Shown here: positions 1 to 5,867 of the stretch, one piece after another
Layout: the number at the start of each line of letters is the position of its first letter
Position numbering within the stretch: the first letter of the stretch is position 1
Source of the DNA: an uncultured Elusimicrobium sp.
GTDB taxonomy: Bacteria > Elusimicrobiota > Elusimicrobia > Elusimicrobiales > Elusimicrobiaceae
DNA length: 11,166 nucleotides
Assembly (NCBI GenBank): GCA_902767385.1
Contig: CACXHA010000007.1
Coordinates: forward strand, 1 to 11,166
Direction: 5' to 3'
The notes under the pieces: generated by a model
What the model was told of the DNA's origin: nothing
What the model saw: the letters and a program-made list of their open reading frames with translations, nothing else
Databases searched by the model: none
Position numbers and translations under genes: made by a program

Positions 1-161
1 CGGAACTCGACTACCAATTTAAAGAATGGTTGTCTGCCGGAGTGTGGTACCAATGGCGTTTGCGTAATTCCAACGCCAATCGTGATGGTGGTGTTTACAG
101 CGGTCAATCCTACGATTACCACAGTAACAAAGCCGGTGTCTTTGTAAAAGCTATTTTCTAA
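1..161 (+). CDS. Outer-membrane beta-barrel protein, C-terminal fragment
   Basis: The reading frame is open from the left edge and ends at TAA 159-161, giving 52 residues of the C-terminus. They show the alternating polar/hydrophobic pattern of amphipathic beta strands and are rich in Tyr, Trp, Gly and Asn (for example SAGVWYQWRLRNSN). The last strand, AGVFVKAIF, ends in Phe, which is the terminal signature read by the BAM machinery in outer-membrane barrels. The two strands joined by a polar turn rich in N, D and G fit a porin or small beta-barrel. The family cannot be named because the N-terminus lies outside the window. The gene is closed by the terminator immediately downstream. The beta-barrel call is an inference from strand pattern and the terminal Phe; the existence of a coding end is well supported. 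Confidence 0.75.
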   Translation, partial: ELDYQFKEWLSAGVWYQWRLRNSNANRDGGVYSGQSYDYHSNKAGVFVKAIF

Positions 162-178
162 TCTAGGTTGATGAAATT

Positions 179-206
179 AAAAACCCCGCCGAAGAGCGGG
201 GTTTTT
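179..206 (+). terminator. Rho-independent terminator after the beta-barrel gene
   Basis: The arms AAAAACCCCGC (179-189) and GCGGGGTTTTT (196-206) are perfectly complementary, giving an 11-bp stem with a 6-nt loop (CGAAGA). The stem ends in a run of T on the plus strand and starts with a run of A. It can therefore work in both directions, although its position 17 nt after the stop points to the upstream gene. Confidence 0.93.
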
Positions 207-230
207 GATGTTGTAAAGCAGTTAAAATCT

Positions 231-360
231 AGTGTCATTCCCAAGAGTTTTTGTTGGGAATCTCCCGCATCTATTTTCGTAAGTAAGCACTTGGATTTTT
301 GTTAAGCGCTGGAAATGGGCAGAAAGAATATCCCCGACAGCGACCTTCGGGGATGACACT
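231..360. repeat. 130-bp MITE-like element with terminal inverted repeats, made of two hairpins
   Basis: The ends AGTGTCATTCCC (231-242) and GGGGATGACACT (349-360) are inverted repeats matching at 11 of 12 positions. Each end is itself a hairpin: ATTCCCAA/TTGGGAAT (237-244 and 254-261) and ATCCCCGA/TCGGGGAT (330-337 and 347-354), each with a 9-nt loop. The interior (265-329) has no reading frame of note. The layout of two facing palindromes around a short spacer is that of a REP doublet (BIME) or a short non-autonomous MITE. No clear target-site duplication is visible. The repeat structure is seen directly; mobility is inferred. Confidence 0.65.
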
Positions 361-374
361 TAATTATACAAATC

Positions 375-400
375 GTCATTCCAAACTTGATTTGGAATCT
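375..400. repeat. REP-like palindrome, third copy of the GTCATtCC hairpin
   Basis: GTCATTCC opens a hairpin with arms ATTCCAAA (378-385) and TTTGGAAT (391-398) and a 5-nt loop, followed by CT. The head GTCATTCC and the tail GGAATCT match the left hairpin of the neighbouring element (233-264), so this looks like another unit of the same family. It lies 19 nt beyond the stop of the minus-strand gene and could also serve as its transcript 3' end, but it has no U-tract. Confidence 0.6.
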
Positions 401-418
401 ATTGATGTTAGAGTTAAA

Positions 419-760
419 TTATTGGTACACCGCGTACACAACTTTTCCCGGTTCCGGGGGTAAAGGAATGCCGGCTTTTTTCTTGCGTTGGGTTTCGTGC
501 AGTTTTGCTTTTAACAAACGCTGTACCTCTTTATTTACGAAAGAGGTTTCCCGGCGGTTTAAGTAAATGGTATTTTCTTCCAGTTCTACAAACGGAGTAT
601 TATGAAACAAAGAAACGCTGGAAATAATTTCTGTTTTTTCTGTTGGCAAAATACCCCGCGCACTTAATGCGCCTTCTTGGCACGAGCCCGTTCTTACGCG
701 TACAGCGCTACTACTTTGAGTAAACATCATTTTGCACCAATGAATTACAAATTGTGTCAT
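419..760 (-). CDS. Hypothetical protein, 113 aa
   Basis: I do not recognise this protein. The start is well supported: on the minus strand an AGGAGG ribosome site lies 6 nt before the ATG at 760, and a TATAAT promoter lies further upstream. The N-terminal third is neutral with two Cys (residues 9 and 27). The middle contains a Glu-rich stretch around residues 59-63. The C-terminal 40 residues are basic (KLHETQRKKKAG) and end in a Pro-rich tail. There is no signal peptide and no convincing membrane helix, so it is probably cytoplasmic. The basic, predicted-helical C-terminal region could contact nucleic acid, but that is speculation. It stands alone, divergent from the histidine-kinase operon, between REP-like hairpins on one side and the GGGTCCTAGGTCC repeats on the other, a setting typical of lineage-specific genes. 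Confidence 0.72.
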   Translation of the reverse strand: MTQFVIHWCKMMFTQSSSAVRVRTGSCQEGALSARGILPTEKTEIISSVSLFHNTPFVELEENTIYLNRRETSFVNKEVQRLLKAKLHETQRKKKAGIPLPPEPGKVVYAVYQ

Positions 761-766
761 GGGGGT

Positions 767-772
767 TCCTCC
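767..772 (-). promoter_or_regulatory. Consensus ribosome-binding site for the 113-aa gene
   Basis: Plus-strand CCTCCT reads AGGAGG on the minus strand, 6 nt before the ATG at 760-758. It fixes the start codon and is the main evidence that this orphan gene is real. Confidence 0.85.
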
Positions 773-784
773 TATTACTTCCTA

Positions 785-813
785 ATTATATGGTAGCGTA
801 TTTGTATTTTAAA
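785..813 (-). promoter_or_regulatory. Promoter of the minus-strand 113-aa gene
   Basis: Read on the minus strand, a perfect TATAAT -10 box lies at 790-785. A TTTAAA -35 box (4 of 6 consensus bases) lies at 813-808, separated by 17 nt. The predicted start near 778 leaves a leader of about 18 nt that contains the AGGAGG site (plus-strand CCTCCT at 767-772). The first GGGTCCTAGGTCC repeat begins 4 bp upstream of the -35 box. Confidence 0.65.
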
Positions 814-817
814 TCCC

Positions 818-899
818 AGGGTCCTAGGTCCCGGTATCACCTAAAAAAAAGACCCTCTAAAAATGTTATAAATGGCCCATAGGGTCCTAGGTCCTAGGG
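818..899. repeat. Pair of 14-bp direct repeats containing CCTAGG, candidate operator
   Basis: AGGGTCCTAGGTCC occurs identically at 818-831 and 881-894, 63 bp apart (six helical turns at 10.5 bp). The second copy is followed at once by another CCTAGG (893-898) and GGCCC. Three CCTAGG palindromes therefore sit within 76 bp, and I noticed none elsewhere in the window. Each copy lies just upstream of one of two divergent promoters. GACCCT at 851-856 is also the inverse of AGGGTC at 881-886. A regulator-binding array is a reasonable reading; a dispersed genomic repeat is the alternative. Confidence 0.6.
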
Positions 900-913
900 C
901 CCAGAAATCTTAT

Positions 914-942
914 CTGCTCCCTCACGCAGGAATTAGTATAAT
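914..942 (+). promoter_or_regulatory. Candidate promoter of the histidine-kinase operon
   Basis: A perfect TATAAT lies at 937-942. The hexamer 17 nt upstream, CTGCTC (914-919), matches the -35 consensus at only 2 of 6 bases. The predicted start near 949 would leave a leader of under 10 nt, which overlaps the AGAGG (949-953) in front of the ATG. A weak -35 with the CCTAGG repeat upstream fits an activated promoter, but a start further upstream, for example from TTATAA near 866, is not excluded. Confidence 0.42.
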
Positions 943-957
943 GATAGTAGAGGTACT

Positions 958-2670
958 ATGTCAATTTTCTCTAAGCTTTTTAAATTGTTTTTGGCGGTGG
1001 TATTTTTCCCACTGGTTCCCTTGTGCTTGCTTTTAGGATATTATCAAGTGCATTTAAAAGATAATATCTTGGAAACACACGCTAATTTGGCCGAAATGGT
1101 TGCCTCTTCTTTAAGCCAACATATTGAAGATTTAACATGGCGTTTGGCTTTTGCACCGCAAGTTACGCAACAACTTGAGCAACAACATTCTCCGATTGCA
1201 GTTTTGCAAAAAGCACTGGATGCAAACCCGGATTTTGTTTTGCTAGCAGTCTTTTCTAAAGACGGGATAGAAAAATACCGCGCCAGCAAAGATTCGGCTT
1301 TATTGGCGCAATTTCCTTCTTTAAACTTGCAGGGGGACCCCGCCCTTTCGCACACATCGGCCCAACCCGAATTATCTATCAGCCGTTTTGACATTGTGGC
1401 CGGTCGTCCGATTAGCGAATTTCTCTACCCGCTTGAGAATGGGGATTTTTTGTATGGTATTTTAAGTTTTTATAGTTTTTTGTCCCGCGTACAGGAACAA
1501 CGTATCGGCCAAACCGGACACATTTATATTGTGGATGCTTCGGGGCAAGTGTATGCGGGTGCACATCAAAATGCGCCTGCGTTTGATATGGCTACGTTGC
1601 GCCGCGCTTTTTCTTCCGGCTCTGCGCTTATTAAAAATCTAAAAACTCCGCAGGATACCTACGTGGGTGCTTTTGCCTCTACCCCTATTTTGGGCAGCTA
1701 CGCCGTTGTTTTGCAGCTCAAATCGGAAGCCTACCGAAGCATTTATCACACCAACATCATTTTGGCTTTATTTTTACTTTCAATCGCTACCCTGGCCTAT
1801 TTTGGGGCCCTTACATTTGCCGAACGGGTGGGGGAACCCATTGAGGCTCTGTCAAATGCAGCTGCCCAAGTAAGCGGGGGCAATTTGGACGTGCATGTAG
1901 ACCCGGAAATCGGTTGGGGGGAGTTTAAGCGCCTGATTAATGCGTTTAACCAAATGACCGCGGATTTAAAAGATTATCAAGTGCTCCGTTTGCAAGCCCA
2001 AGTGAGCGAATTAAAAGAACAAGTATTCCGCTCTGTGGCGCACGATTTGCGTGCCCCACTGTTGGGGTTGCAAGGTTATATTTACATTTTGCAAAACGGG
2101 GACGTCTCTGCCGAAGAAAAACAGAAATATTTACAACTGATGAATGAGGCTGCCCAAAATCTTTCTTCTTTATTAGAAGACGTGTTAGATGTTTCCCGTT
2201 TGGAAGCTGGCATGGCCCAGGTTCAAAAACAAAGTGTAGATTTAAAGGCACTCGTGCAAGAAGTGTTAGACGTTTTACGTCCAACCGCCCAGCAAAAGAA
2301 GTTAGAGCTCGCCGCTCAAGTAGACGTGGACCGTATCCCGGCAGATCCCAAACTTTTAAAACGGGTGCTTACCAATTTAGTTTCTAACGCAATTAAATTT
2401 ACTCAACAAGGATTTGTAAAGATACTGGCTGCGCAAGATGAAACGTCCTATACAATTCAGGTGCAAGACAGCGGCATTGGCCTTACTGCGCAAGAGATAA
2501 AAGGCCTGTTCCATAAATATCATCAAGTGCATGCGGATCAACCCGGTTTTGGTTTGGGATTATTTATCAGCCGGCAGTTGGTAGAGGCGCATGGGGGAAC
2601 GTTGGAAGTTTCTTCTACGCCGGGCCAGGGCAGTACCTTTACGATTTGTTTACCTAAGGAGCGTGTATGA
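958..2670 (+). CDS. Membrane-bound sensor histidine kinase (Cache-like sensor, HAMP, HisKA, HATPase)
   Basis: This 570-aa inner-membrane kinase should autophosphorylate on His in response to a periplasmic signal and pass the phosphate to a response regulator. A first membrane helix spans about residues 8-31. A periplasmic domain (about 32-262) ends with the Cache-type pattern around residues 177-200 (IGQTGHIYIVDASGQVY). The second helix covers about 266-288, and a HAMP linker about 289-345. The H-box is SVAHDLRAPLLGL with phospho-acceptor H362. The ATPase domain shows the N-box NLVSNAIKFT (N477), G1 box DSGIGL (D504) and G2 box GFGLGLF (G530-G534), so it looks fully active. No response regulator is encoded in this window, so it is an orphan here or its partner lies elsewhere. 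AGAGG lies 4 nt before the ATG. The stop overlaps the next start by 4 nt (ATGA), indicating translational coupling. The ligand is unknown. Confidence 0.95.
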   Translation: MSIFSKLFKLFLAVVFFPLVPLCLLLGYYQVHLKDNILETHANLAEMVASSLSQHIEDLTWRLAFAPQVTQQLEQQHSPIAVLQKALDANPDFVLLAVFSKDGIEKYRASKDSALLAQFPSLNLQGDPALSHTSAQPELSISRFDIVAGRPISEFLYPLENGDFLYGILSFYSFLSRVQEQRIGQTGHIYIVDASGQVYAGAHQNAPAFDMATLRRAFSSGSALIKNLKTPQDTYVGAFASTPILGSYAVVLQLKSEAYRSIYHTNIILALFLLSIATLAYFGALTFAERVGEPIEALSNAAAQVSGGNLDVHVDPEIGWGEFKRLINAFNQMTADLKDYQVLRLQAQVSELKEQVFRSVAHDLRAPLLGLQGYIYILQNGDVSAEEKQKYLQLMNEAAQNLSSLLEDVLDVSRLEAGMAQVQKQSVDLKALVQEVLDVLRPTAQQKKLELAAQVDVDRIPADPKLLKRVLTNLVSNAIKFTQQGFVKILAAQDETSYTIQVQDSGIGLTAQEIKGLFHKYHQVHADQPGFGLGLFISRQLVEAHGGTLEVSSTPGQGSTFTICLPKERV

Positions 2671-3371
2671 TTGTATTTTGGCGTTTGTTTCTAGCGTTAT
2701 GTTTAACGGACTTTGTCTTTTTAAATTACGCCTTGCGTAAAATAAATCGTAGCAAAGCGATACTAATTCACAGCACTGTATTTGCCGTATTAGCGTTACT
2801 TTTTTGCCATGGTTACCTTACTGAGCCTTGGCCCTTTGTACCTGGTATTTTCTTGCCCGGTTGGGTATGTATTTTAATTTTTGCCCTGTTCCATGGATTT
2901 GCGTTTTATTATTTCCGTTTTGGCGGGAAAGAGAAATACGGCTATACTTTTTCGTTCCTTTTTCAACTCATTATCAACTTTTTATTCTTAGTGCTTATTT
3001 CTCCGTTCCGGGCACTTTATGAAACCGGGAATTTCTTTGCCGAACCCTGGATTGTGTTTTTAGGGGGACTGGTGGTAGCTACCTACGTATTGGGGTGGTT
3101 TATTTTTGCCATTGAGCAAGATGCATACGGGCGGGACTATCCCACCTTTGACGAGCAATGGTTATTAGCGTTAGTGCGTGCCATTTTCTTTTTAGTGATG
3201 TTGTTGCCGGGATTGCGCTGGGCGGTAGCGTTTGTAGTGTGGTTGGGGGCGTGCATTTATGCCCGTCGCATCCGTTTAATTGATATGCCTTCTTGGGCGT
3301 TCTTTGTAGGGGCTTTTGGAGCCGGTTTTATTGGTTTGTTAGTGCGTTTGCGCTTTTATTTATTGAGATAA
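2667..3371 (+). CDS. Polytopic inner-membrane protein, DUF3307-like
   Basis: This 234-aa protein is very hydrophobic, with seven or eight predicted membrane helices (about residues 4-20, 33-50, 58-80, 94-113, 126-148, 164-183, 185-199 and 208-228). The N-terminus, LALCLTDFVFLNYAL followed by a basic loop and an Ile-His-Ser helix, resembles the DUF3307 family of uncharacterised membrane proteins, whose first helix carries a conserved Asp-Phe. The His usually found before that Asp is absent here. No transporter or enzyme motif is visible, and the function is unknown. The ATG overlaps the kinase stop (ATGA) and translation probably depends on the AAGGAG inside the end of the kinase gene (2656-2661). 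Such tight coupling makes a functional link to the kinase possible but does not prove it. Confidence 0.85.
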   Translation: MIVFWRLFLALCLTDFVFLNYALRKINRSKAILIHSTVFAVLALLFCHGYLTEPWPFVPGIFLPGWVCILIFALFHGFAFYYFRFGGKEKYGYTFSFLFQLIINFLFLVLISPFRALYETGNFFAEPWIVFLGGLVVATYVLGWFIFAIEQDAYGRDYPTFDEQWLLALVRAIFFLVMLLPGLRWAVAFVVWLGACIYARRIRLIDMPSWAFFVGAFGAGFIGLLVRLRFYLLR

Positions 3372-3373
3372 TT

Positions 3374-3976
3374 ATGCTACTTACCGAAGTTAAATTTGCC
3401 TGTTTGGATACCGAAACTACCGGCCTTTCTCCTGAAGGCGGCGGTAAAATTTGTGAGGTGGCGGTTAGTGTTTCTAAAGGGGGGCAGCCGGTAGAAGAAT
3501 TTTCCACACTTGTTAACCCCGGTATGCCCATGCACCCGGACGTGATTGCTATTCACGGAATTACCAACGAAATGGTAAAAGATGCTCCCAAATTTGCAGA
3601 CGTGTTGCCCAAACTTTTGGGCGTGCTGGATAATTGTGTGATTGTGGCACATAACGCGGATTTTGACTTAAGTTTTTTGCAGTACGAATTTGAACAATGC
3701 GGTATGCATTTCCCTAAATATCCCGTTATAGATACGTTAAAGTTAGCGCGCAAAAGCGGGCGTTTTGAGAAGAACCGTCTGGGTTATATTGCCCAACAGT
3801 TGGGCATTAATTGTGACGGTTGGCACCGCGCCATGGCCGATACCAAAATGGCCGAGCAAATTTTGTATCACTTTTTAGTAGAGCTAAGTAATCAAGGCGT
3901 CACCACGCTAGAGCAGCTCTATGAGTTTCAGTTTAAACGCTGGAAAGATTTACTTAGTAAGGAGAAAACTGTATGA
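3374..3976 (+). CDS. DEDDh-family 3'-5' exonuclease (DNA polymerase III epsilon-like)
   Basis: This 200-aa protein is a DnaQ-fold exonuclease that removes nucleotides from DNA (or RNA) 3' ends using two metal ions. All catalytic residues are visible: ExoI FACLDTETTGL with D12 and E14, ExoII AHNADFDLSF with D98, and ExoIII HRAMADT with H151 and D156. The segment TLVNPGMPMHPDVIAIHGIT is typical of the epsilon/PolC-exonuclease group. There is no polymerase, helicase or GIY-YIG domain, so it is a stand-alone proofreading or repair nuclease. I place the start at ATG 3374, two nt after the previous stop, because the family N-terminus begins there. An in-frame ATG at 3293 lies inside the membrane-protein gene and would add 27 hydrophobic residues foreign to the family. 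The ribosome site is weak (GAGA), consistent with coupling. The stop overlaps gpmI by 4 nt. Whether it is the replisome epsilon subunit or a paralogue cannot be decided here. Confidence 0.93.
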   Translation: MLLTEVKFACLDTETTGLSPEGGGKICEVAVSVSKGGQPVEEFSTLVNPGMPMHPDVIAIHGITNEMVKDAPKFADVLPKLLGVLDNCVIVAHNADFDLSFLQYEFEQCGMHFPKYPVIDTLKLARKSGRFEKNRLGYIAQQLGINCDGWHRAMADTKMAEQILYHFLVELSNQGVTTLEQLYEFQFKRWKDLLSKEKTV

Positions 3977-5529
3977 ACAAAGTCGTATTACTGATTCGGG
4001 ACGGTTGGGGCAATGCCAAAGCAGGTCCGTACAATGCCGTTTCTAAGGCTAGCACGCCCAATATGCACAAATATTTAGCTCAATATCCGCATACGGAAAT
4101 TGAAGCCTCTGGCGAACAAGTGGGGTTGCCGGCTGGTTATATGGGTTCTAGTGAAGTAGGTCACCTTAACATGGGGGCCGGGCGCATTGTTATCCAAGAA
4201 CTTAAACGCTTAAAAGATACCATTGAGGACGGTTCGTTGTTTAAATCTGCTCCGTTTGCCGCGTGTATTGAAAACTGCTTAAAAAACAATAAACCGTTGC
4301 ATGTTATGGGGCTGGTGCAGGACGAAGGCGTCCACGCCCACCAAGACCATTTGCACGCTATTTTAAAATTCGCGGCCGAGCAAGGCATTAGACAAGTCTA
4401 CGTGCACTTCTTTGCCGACGGACGAGACACGCCCCCGCAAAGCTCTATCGGCTTTATCCGTACGTTGGAAGAAAAAATGAGAGAGTACGGCGTAGGCCAA
4501 ATTGCCACCATTCAAGGGCGCTATTACGCTATGGACCGCGGGGAAGATTGGAACTTGACCGATAAGGCCTACAACTTAATTGTTCGCGCCGAGGGACTAC
4601 ATGGCACTACGGCCGAAGAAGTAGTGGCGACCGATTACAAAACCATGAAAACGCCTGACGGCGGCCCCATGGTGGACGAATATATCCCGCCCACGGTACT
4701 TGGCGATTACAAAGGCATGGAAGCCAATTCTTCCGTCATTTTCTTTAATTTCCGCCAGGACCGCGCCATTCAGCTGACCCGCGCTTTTATTGATGACGAT
4801 TACCCGGGCAAAAACCGCGGTACGCGCGTGCCGTGTGTTTATTGCGGGCTGACCAAATACTATGATGCTTTCCCATTCAACGCACTCCCGTCTATGACGG
4901 ACGGTGGCGGTATGAATAATCTGTTAGGGGAAGTTATTTCCAAAGCGGGGCTCAAGCAACTTCGCTTGGCCGAAACGCAAAAATTCAAGCACGTAACGTC
5001 TTTCTTTAATGGCAAATTGATTAAACCTTACGCCGGCGAGGACCGCATTGAAATTAAAGGCCGCTTTGACCCGGCCACTTTTGCCGACCATCCAGAAATG
5101 GAAGCCTATTTCGTTAAGGACGAGGCTCTCAAACAAATTGATAGTAATAAATATGATTTTATTGTTATCAACTTTGCCAACTGTGATATGGTTGGCCATA
5201 CGGGCAATTTAAACTCCGTCATTAAAGCGGTAGAAGTGGTGGACGAGTGTACAGGTGCGGTAACCGAAGAAGCCCTCAAACAGGGATACACGGTTTTTAT
5301 CACTGCGGACCACGGCAACGCGGAAGAAATGTGGGACGAAAAAATTAATATGCCCAAAACCGCGCACACTACCAACTTGGTGGATTTTGTGTACGTAAGC
5401 AAAGACCATCAAAATGCCCAAATGGCTAAAACGGGCAACTTGGGCGACGTTGCCGCTACCGTACTGGACGTAATGGGTCTTGAAAAACCCGCAGACATGA
5501 CGGCCAAAAGCTTAATTGTAAAGAAATAG
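3973..5529 (+). CDS. gpmI: 2,3-bisphosphoglycerate-independent phosphoglycerate mutase
   Basis: This 518-aa cytoplasmic glycolytic enzyme interconverts 3-phosphoglycerate and 2-phosphoglycerate through a phosphoserine, using two Mn2+ ions. The length is normal for the family. Metal ligand D10 is in LLIRDGWG, and the nucleophile is S60 in MGSSEVGHLNMGAGR (most homologues have MGNSEVGH). The phosphotransfer domain contains FADGRDTPP and GRYYAMDR. Later metal ligands are D405 and H409 (CDMVGHTGN), D446 and H447 (TADHGNAEEM) and H465 (TAHTTNLV). FNFRQDRAIQ and HVTSFFNG are also family hallmarks. A strong AAGGAGA lies 7 nt before the ATG, so it can be translated well even though the start overlaps the exonuclease stop by 4 nt. 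It is the last gene of its operon and is followed by a strong terminator. Confidence 0.98.
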   Translation: MNKVVLLIRDGWGNAKAGPYNAVSKASTPNMHKYLAQYPHTEIEASGEQVGLPAGYMGSSEVGHLNMGAGRIVIQELKRLKDTIEDGSLFKSAPFAACIENCLKNNKPLHVMGLVQDEGVHAHQDHLHAILKFAAEQGIRQVYVHFFADGRDTPPQSSIGFIRTLEEKMREYGVGQIATIQGRYYAMDRGEDWNLTDKAYNLIVRAEGLHGTTAEEVVATDYKTMKTPDGGPMVDEYIPPTVLGDYKGMEANSSVIFFNFRQDRAIQLTRAFIDDDYPGKNRGTRVPCVYCGLTKYYDAFPFNALPSMTDGGGMNNLLGEVISKAGLKQLRLAETQKFKHVTSFFNGKLIKPYAGEDRIEIKGRFDPATFADHPEMEAYFVKDEALKQIDSNKYDFIVINFANCDMVGHTGNLNSVIKAVEVVDECTGAVTEEALKQGYTVFITADHGNAEEMWDEKINMPKTAHTTNLVDFVYVSKDHQNAQMAKTGNLGDVAATVLDVMGLEKPADMTAKSLIVKK

Positions 5530-5548
5530 TTGTACCAGCTATTACAAT

Positions 5549-5588
5549 ACGAGTGGCCCCTAGAAAAAGATAGGGGTCACTCGTTTTT
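5549..5588 (+). terminator. Rho-independent terminator after gpmI
   Basis: The arms at 5549-5562 (ACGAGTGGCCCCTA) and 5571-5584 (TAGGGGTCACTCGT) form a 14-bp stem with one G-U pair and an 8-nt A-rich loop. The stem is followed by a T-run to 5588. It starts 20 nt past the gpmI stop and closes the operon. Confidence 0.95.
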
Positions 5589-5602
5589 GGCAAAATAAAG
5601 GT

Positions 5603-5648
5603 CCGCAACAAAGTACTAACTCAAATTACGAAGAAAAACCCTTGCTTT
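5603..5648 (+). repeat. 46-bp direct repeat, first copy
   Basis: The segment from CCGCAACAAAGTACTAAC to CCCTTGCTTT is identical to 5768-5813. The copy contains the TTGCTT hexamer that acts as -35 in the second copy, but the sequence after it differs. A TATTCC lies 16 nt downstream and a TACAAT at 5653-5658 is too close, so promoter activity of this copy is doubtful. TTGCTTTG (5642-5649) can pair with CAAAGCAA (5683-5690). Confidence 0.9.
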
Positions 5649-5681
5649 GCGGTACAATGAGAATATTCCCCAATAAGTTTT

Positions 5682-5751
5682 TCAAAGCAATTTGAGGTGG
5701 AACGCGGCGCGGGGTTGCGCAGTATACTGTGCGCAGCCGCCCGGAGGGCGG
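5682..5751. other. GC-rich block with three successive hairpins, possible structured RNA or dispersed palindrome
   Basis: This gene-free stretch between the 46-bp repeats holds three stems in order. The first is TCAAA-GCAA-TTTGA (5682-5695), with a GNRA-type tetraloop. The second is GGTTGCGCA/TGCGCAGCC (5713-5721 and 5730-5738), one G-U pair, around an 8-nt loop. The third is CCGCCC-GGA-GGGCGG (5737-5751), which shares two bases with the second stem, so the two may be alternatives or stack. Base composition is much richer in G and C than the surrounding intergenic DNA. No T-run follows. I find no match to SRP RNA, tmRNA, RNase P or a riboswitch that I know. Confidence 0.5.
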
Positions 5752-5767
5752 AGGTATTCAAGCAAGC

Positions 5768-5813
5768 CCGCAACAAAGTACTAACTCAAATTACGAAGAA
5801 AAACCCTTGCTTT
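5768..5813 (+). repeat. 46-bp direct repeat, second copy, overlapping the promoter
   Basis: This is identical to 5603-5648, at an offset of 165 bp. It is preceded by AAGCAAG (5760-5766), the inverse of CTTGCTT at its end (5806-5812). Its TTGCTT at 5807-5812 serves as the -35 box of the downstream operon promoter. The bases upstream of the -35 are thus part of a duplicated unit. Confidence 0.9.
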
Positions 5814-5835
5814 TTTGGGAGATTTGGCGTATAAT
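5807..5835 (+). promoter_or_regulatory. Promoter of the peptidase-transketolase-PPC operon
   Basis: TTGCTT (5807-5812) and a perfect TATAAT (5830-5835) are separated by an ideal 17-nt spacer. The predicted start is near 5842, giving a leader of about 26 nt to ATG 5868. Copies of the 46-bp repeat, one of them containing the -35 box, lie immediately upstream. Confidence 0.8.
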
Positions 5836-5867
5836 ATAACCACCGTTCGTACGTGTAAGTGGCTAAA

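Noticed and set aside
1044..1394. Minus-strand open frames inside the histidine kinase and other long genes
   Set aside because: They are shadows of strongly supported genes, without ribosome sites or recognisable domains.
3293..3373. In-frame N-terminal extension of the exonuclease (ATG 3293)
   Set aside because: It lies within the membrane-protein gene, has no suitable ribosome site and adds 27 hydrophobic residues not found in the DEDDh family, which begins just before the DTET motif.
5657..5695. 12-codon mini-ORF as a possible leader peptide
   Set aside because: No ribosome site precedes it, it has no run of a regulatory amino acid, and no attenuator-terminator with a T-run follows.
5603..5813. 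CRISPR-like repeat
   Set aside because: There are only two repeats, 119 bp apart, the repeat is not palindromic in the usual way, and no cas gene is present.
5642..5842. 6S, 4.5S, tmRNA or RNase P RNA gene
   Set aside because: None of the conserved cores I know (for example GGAAGGAAGCAGCC of SRP RNA) is present.
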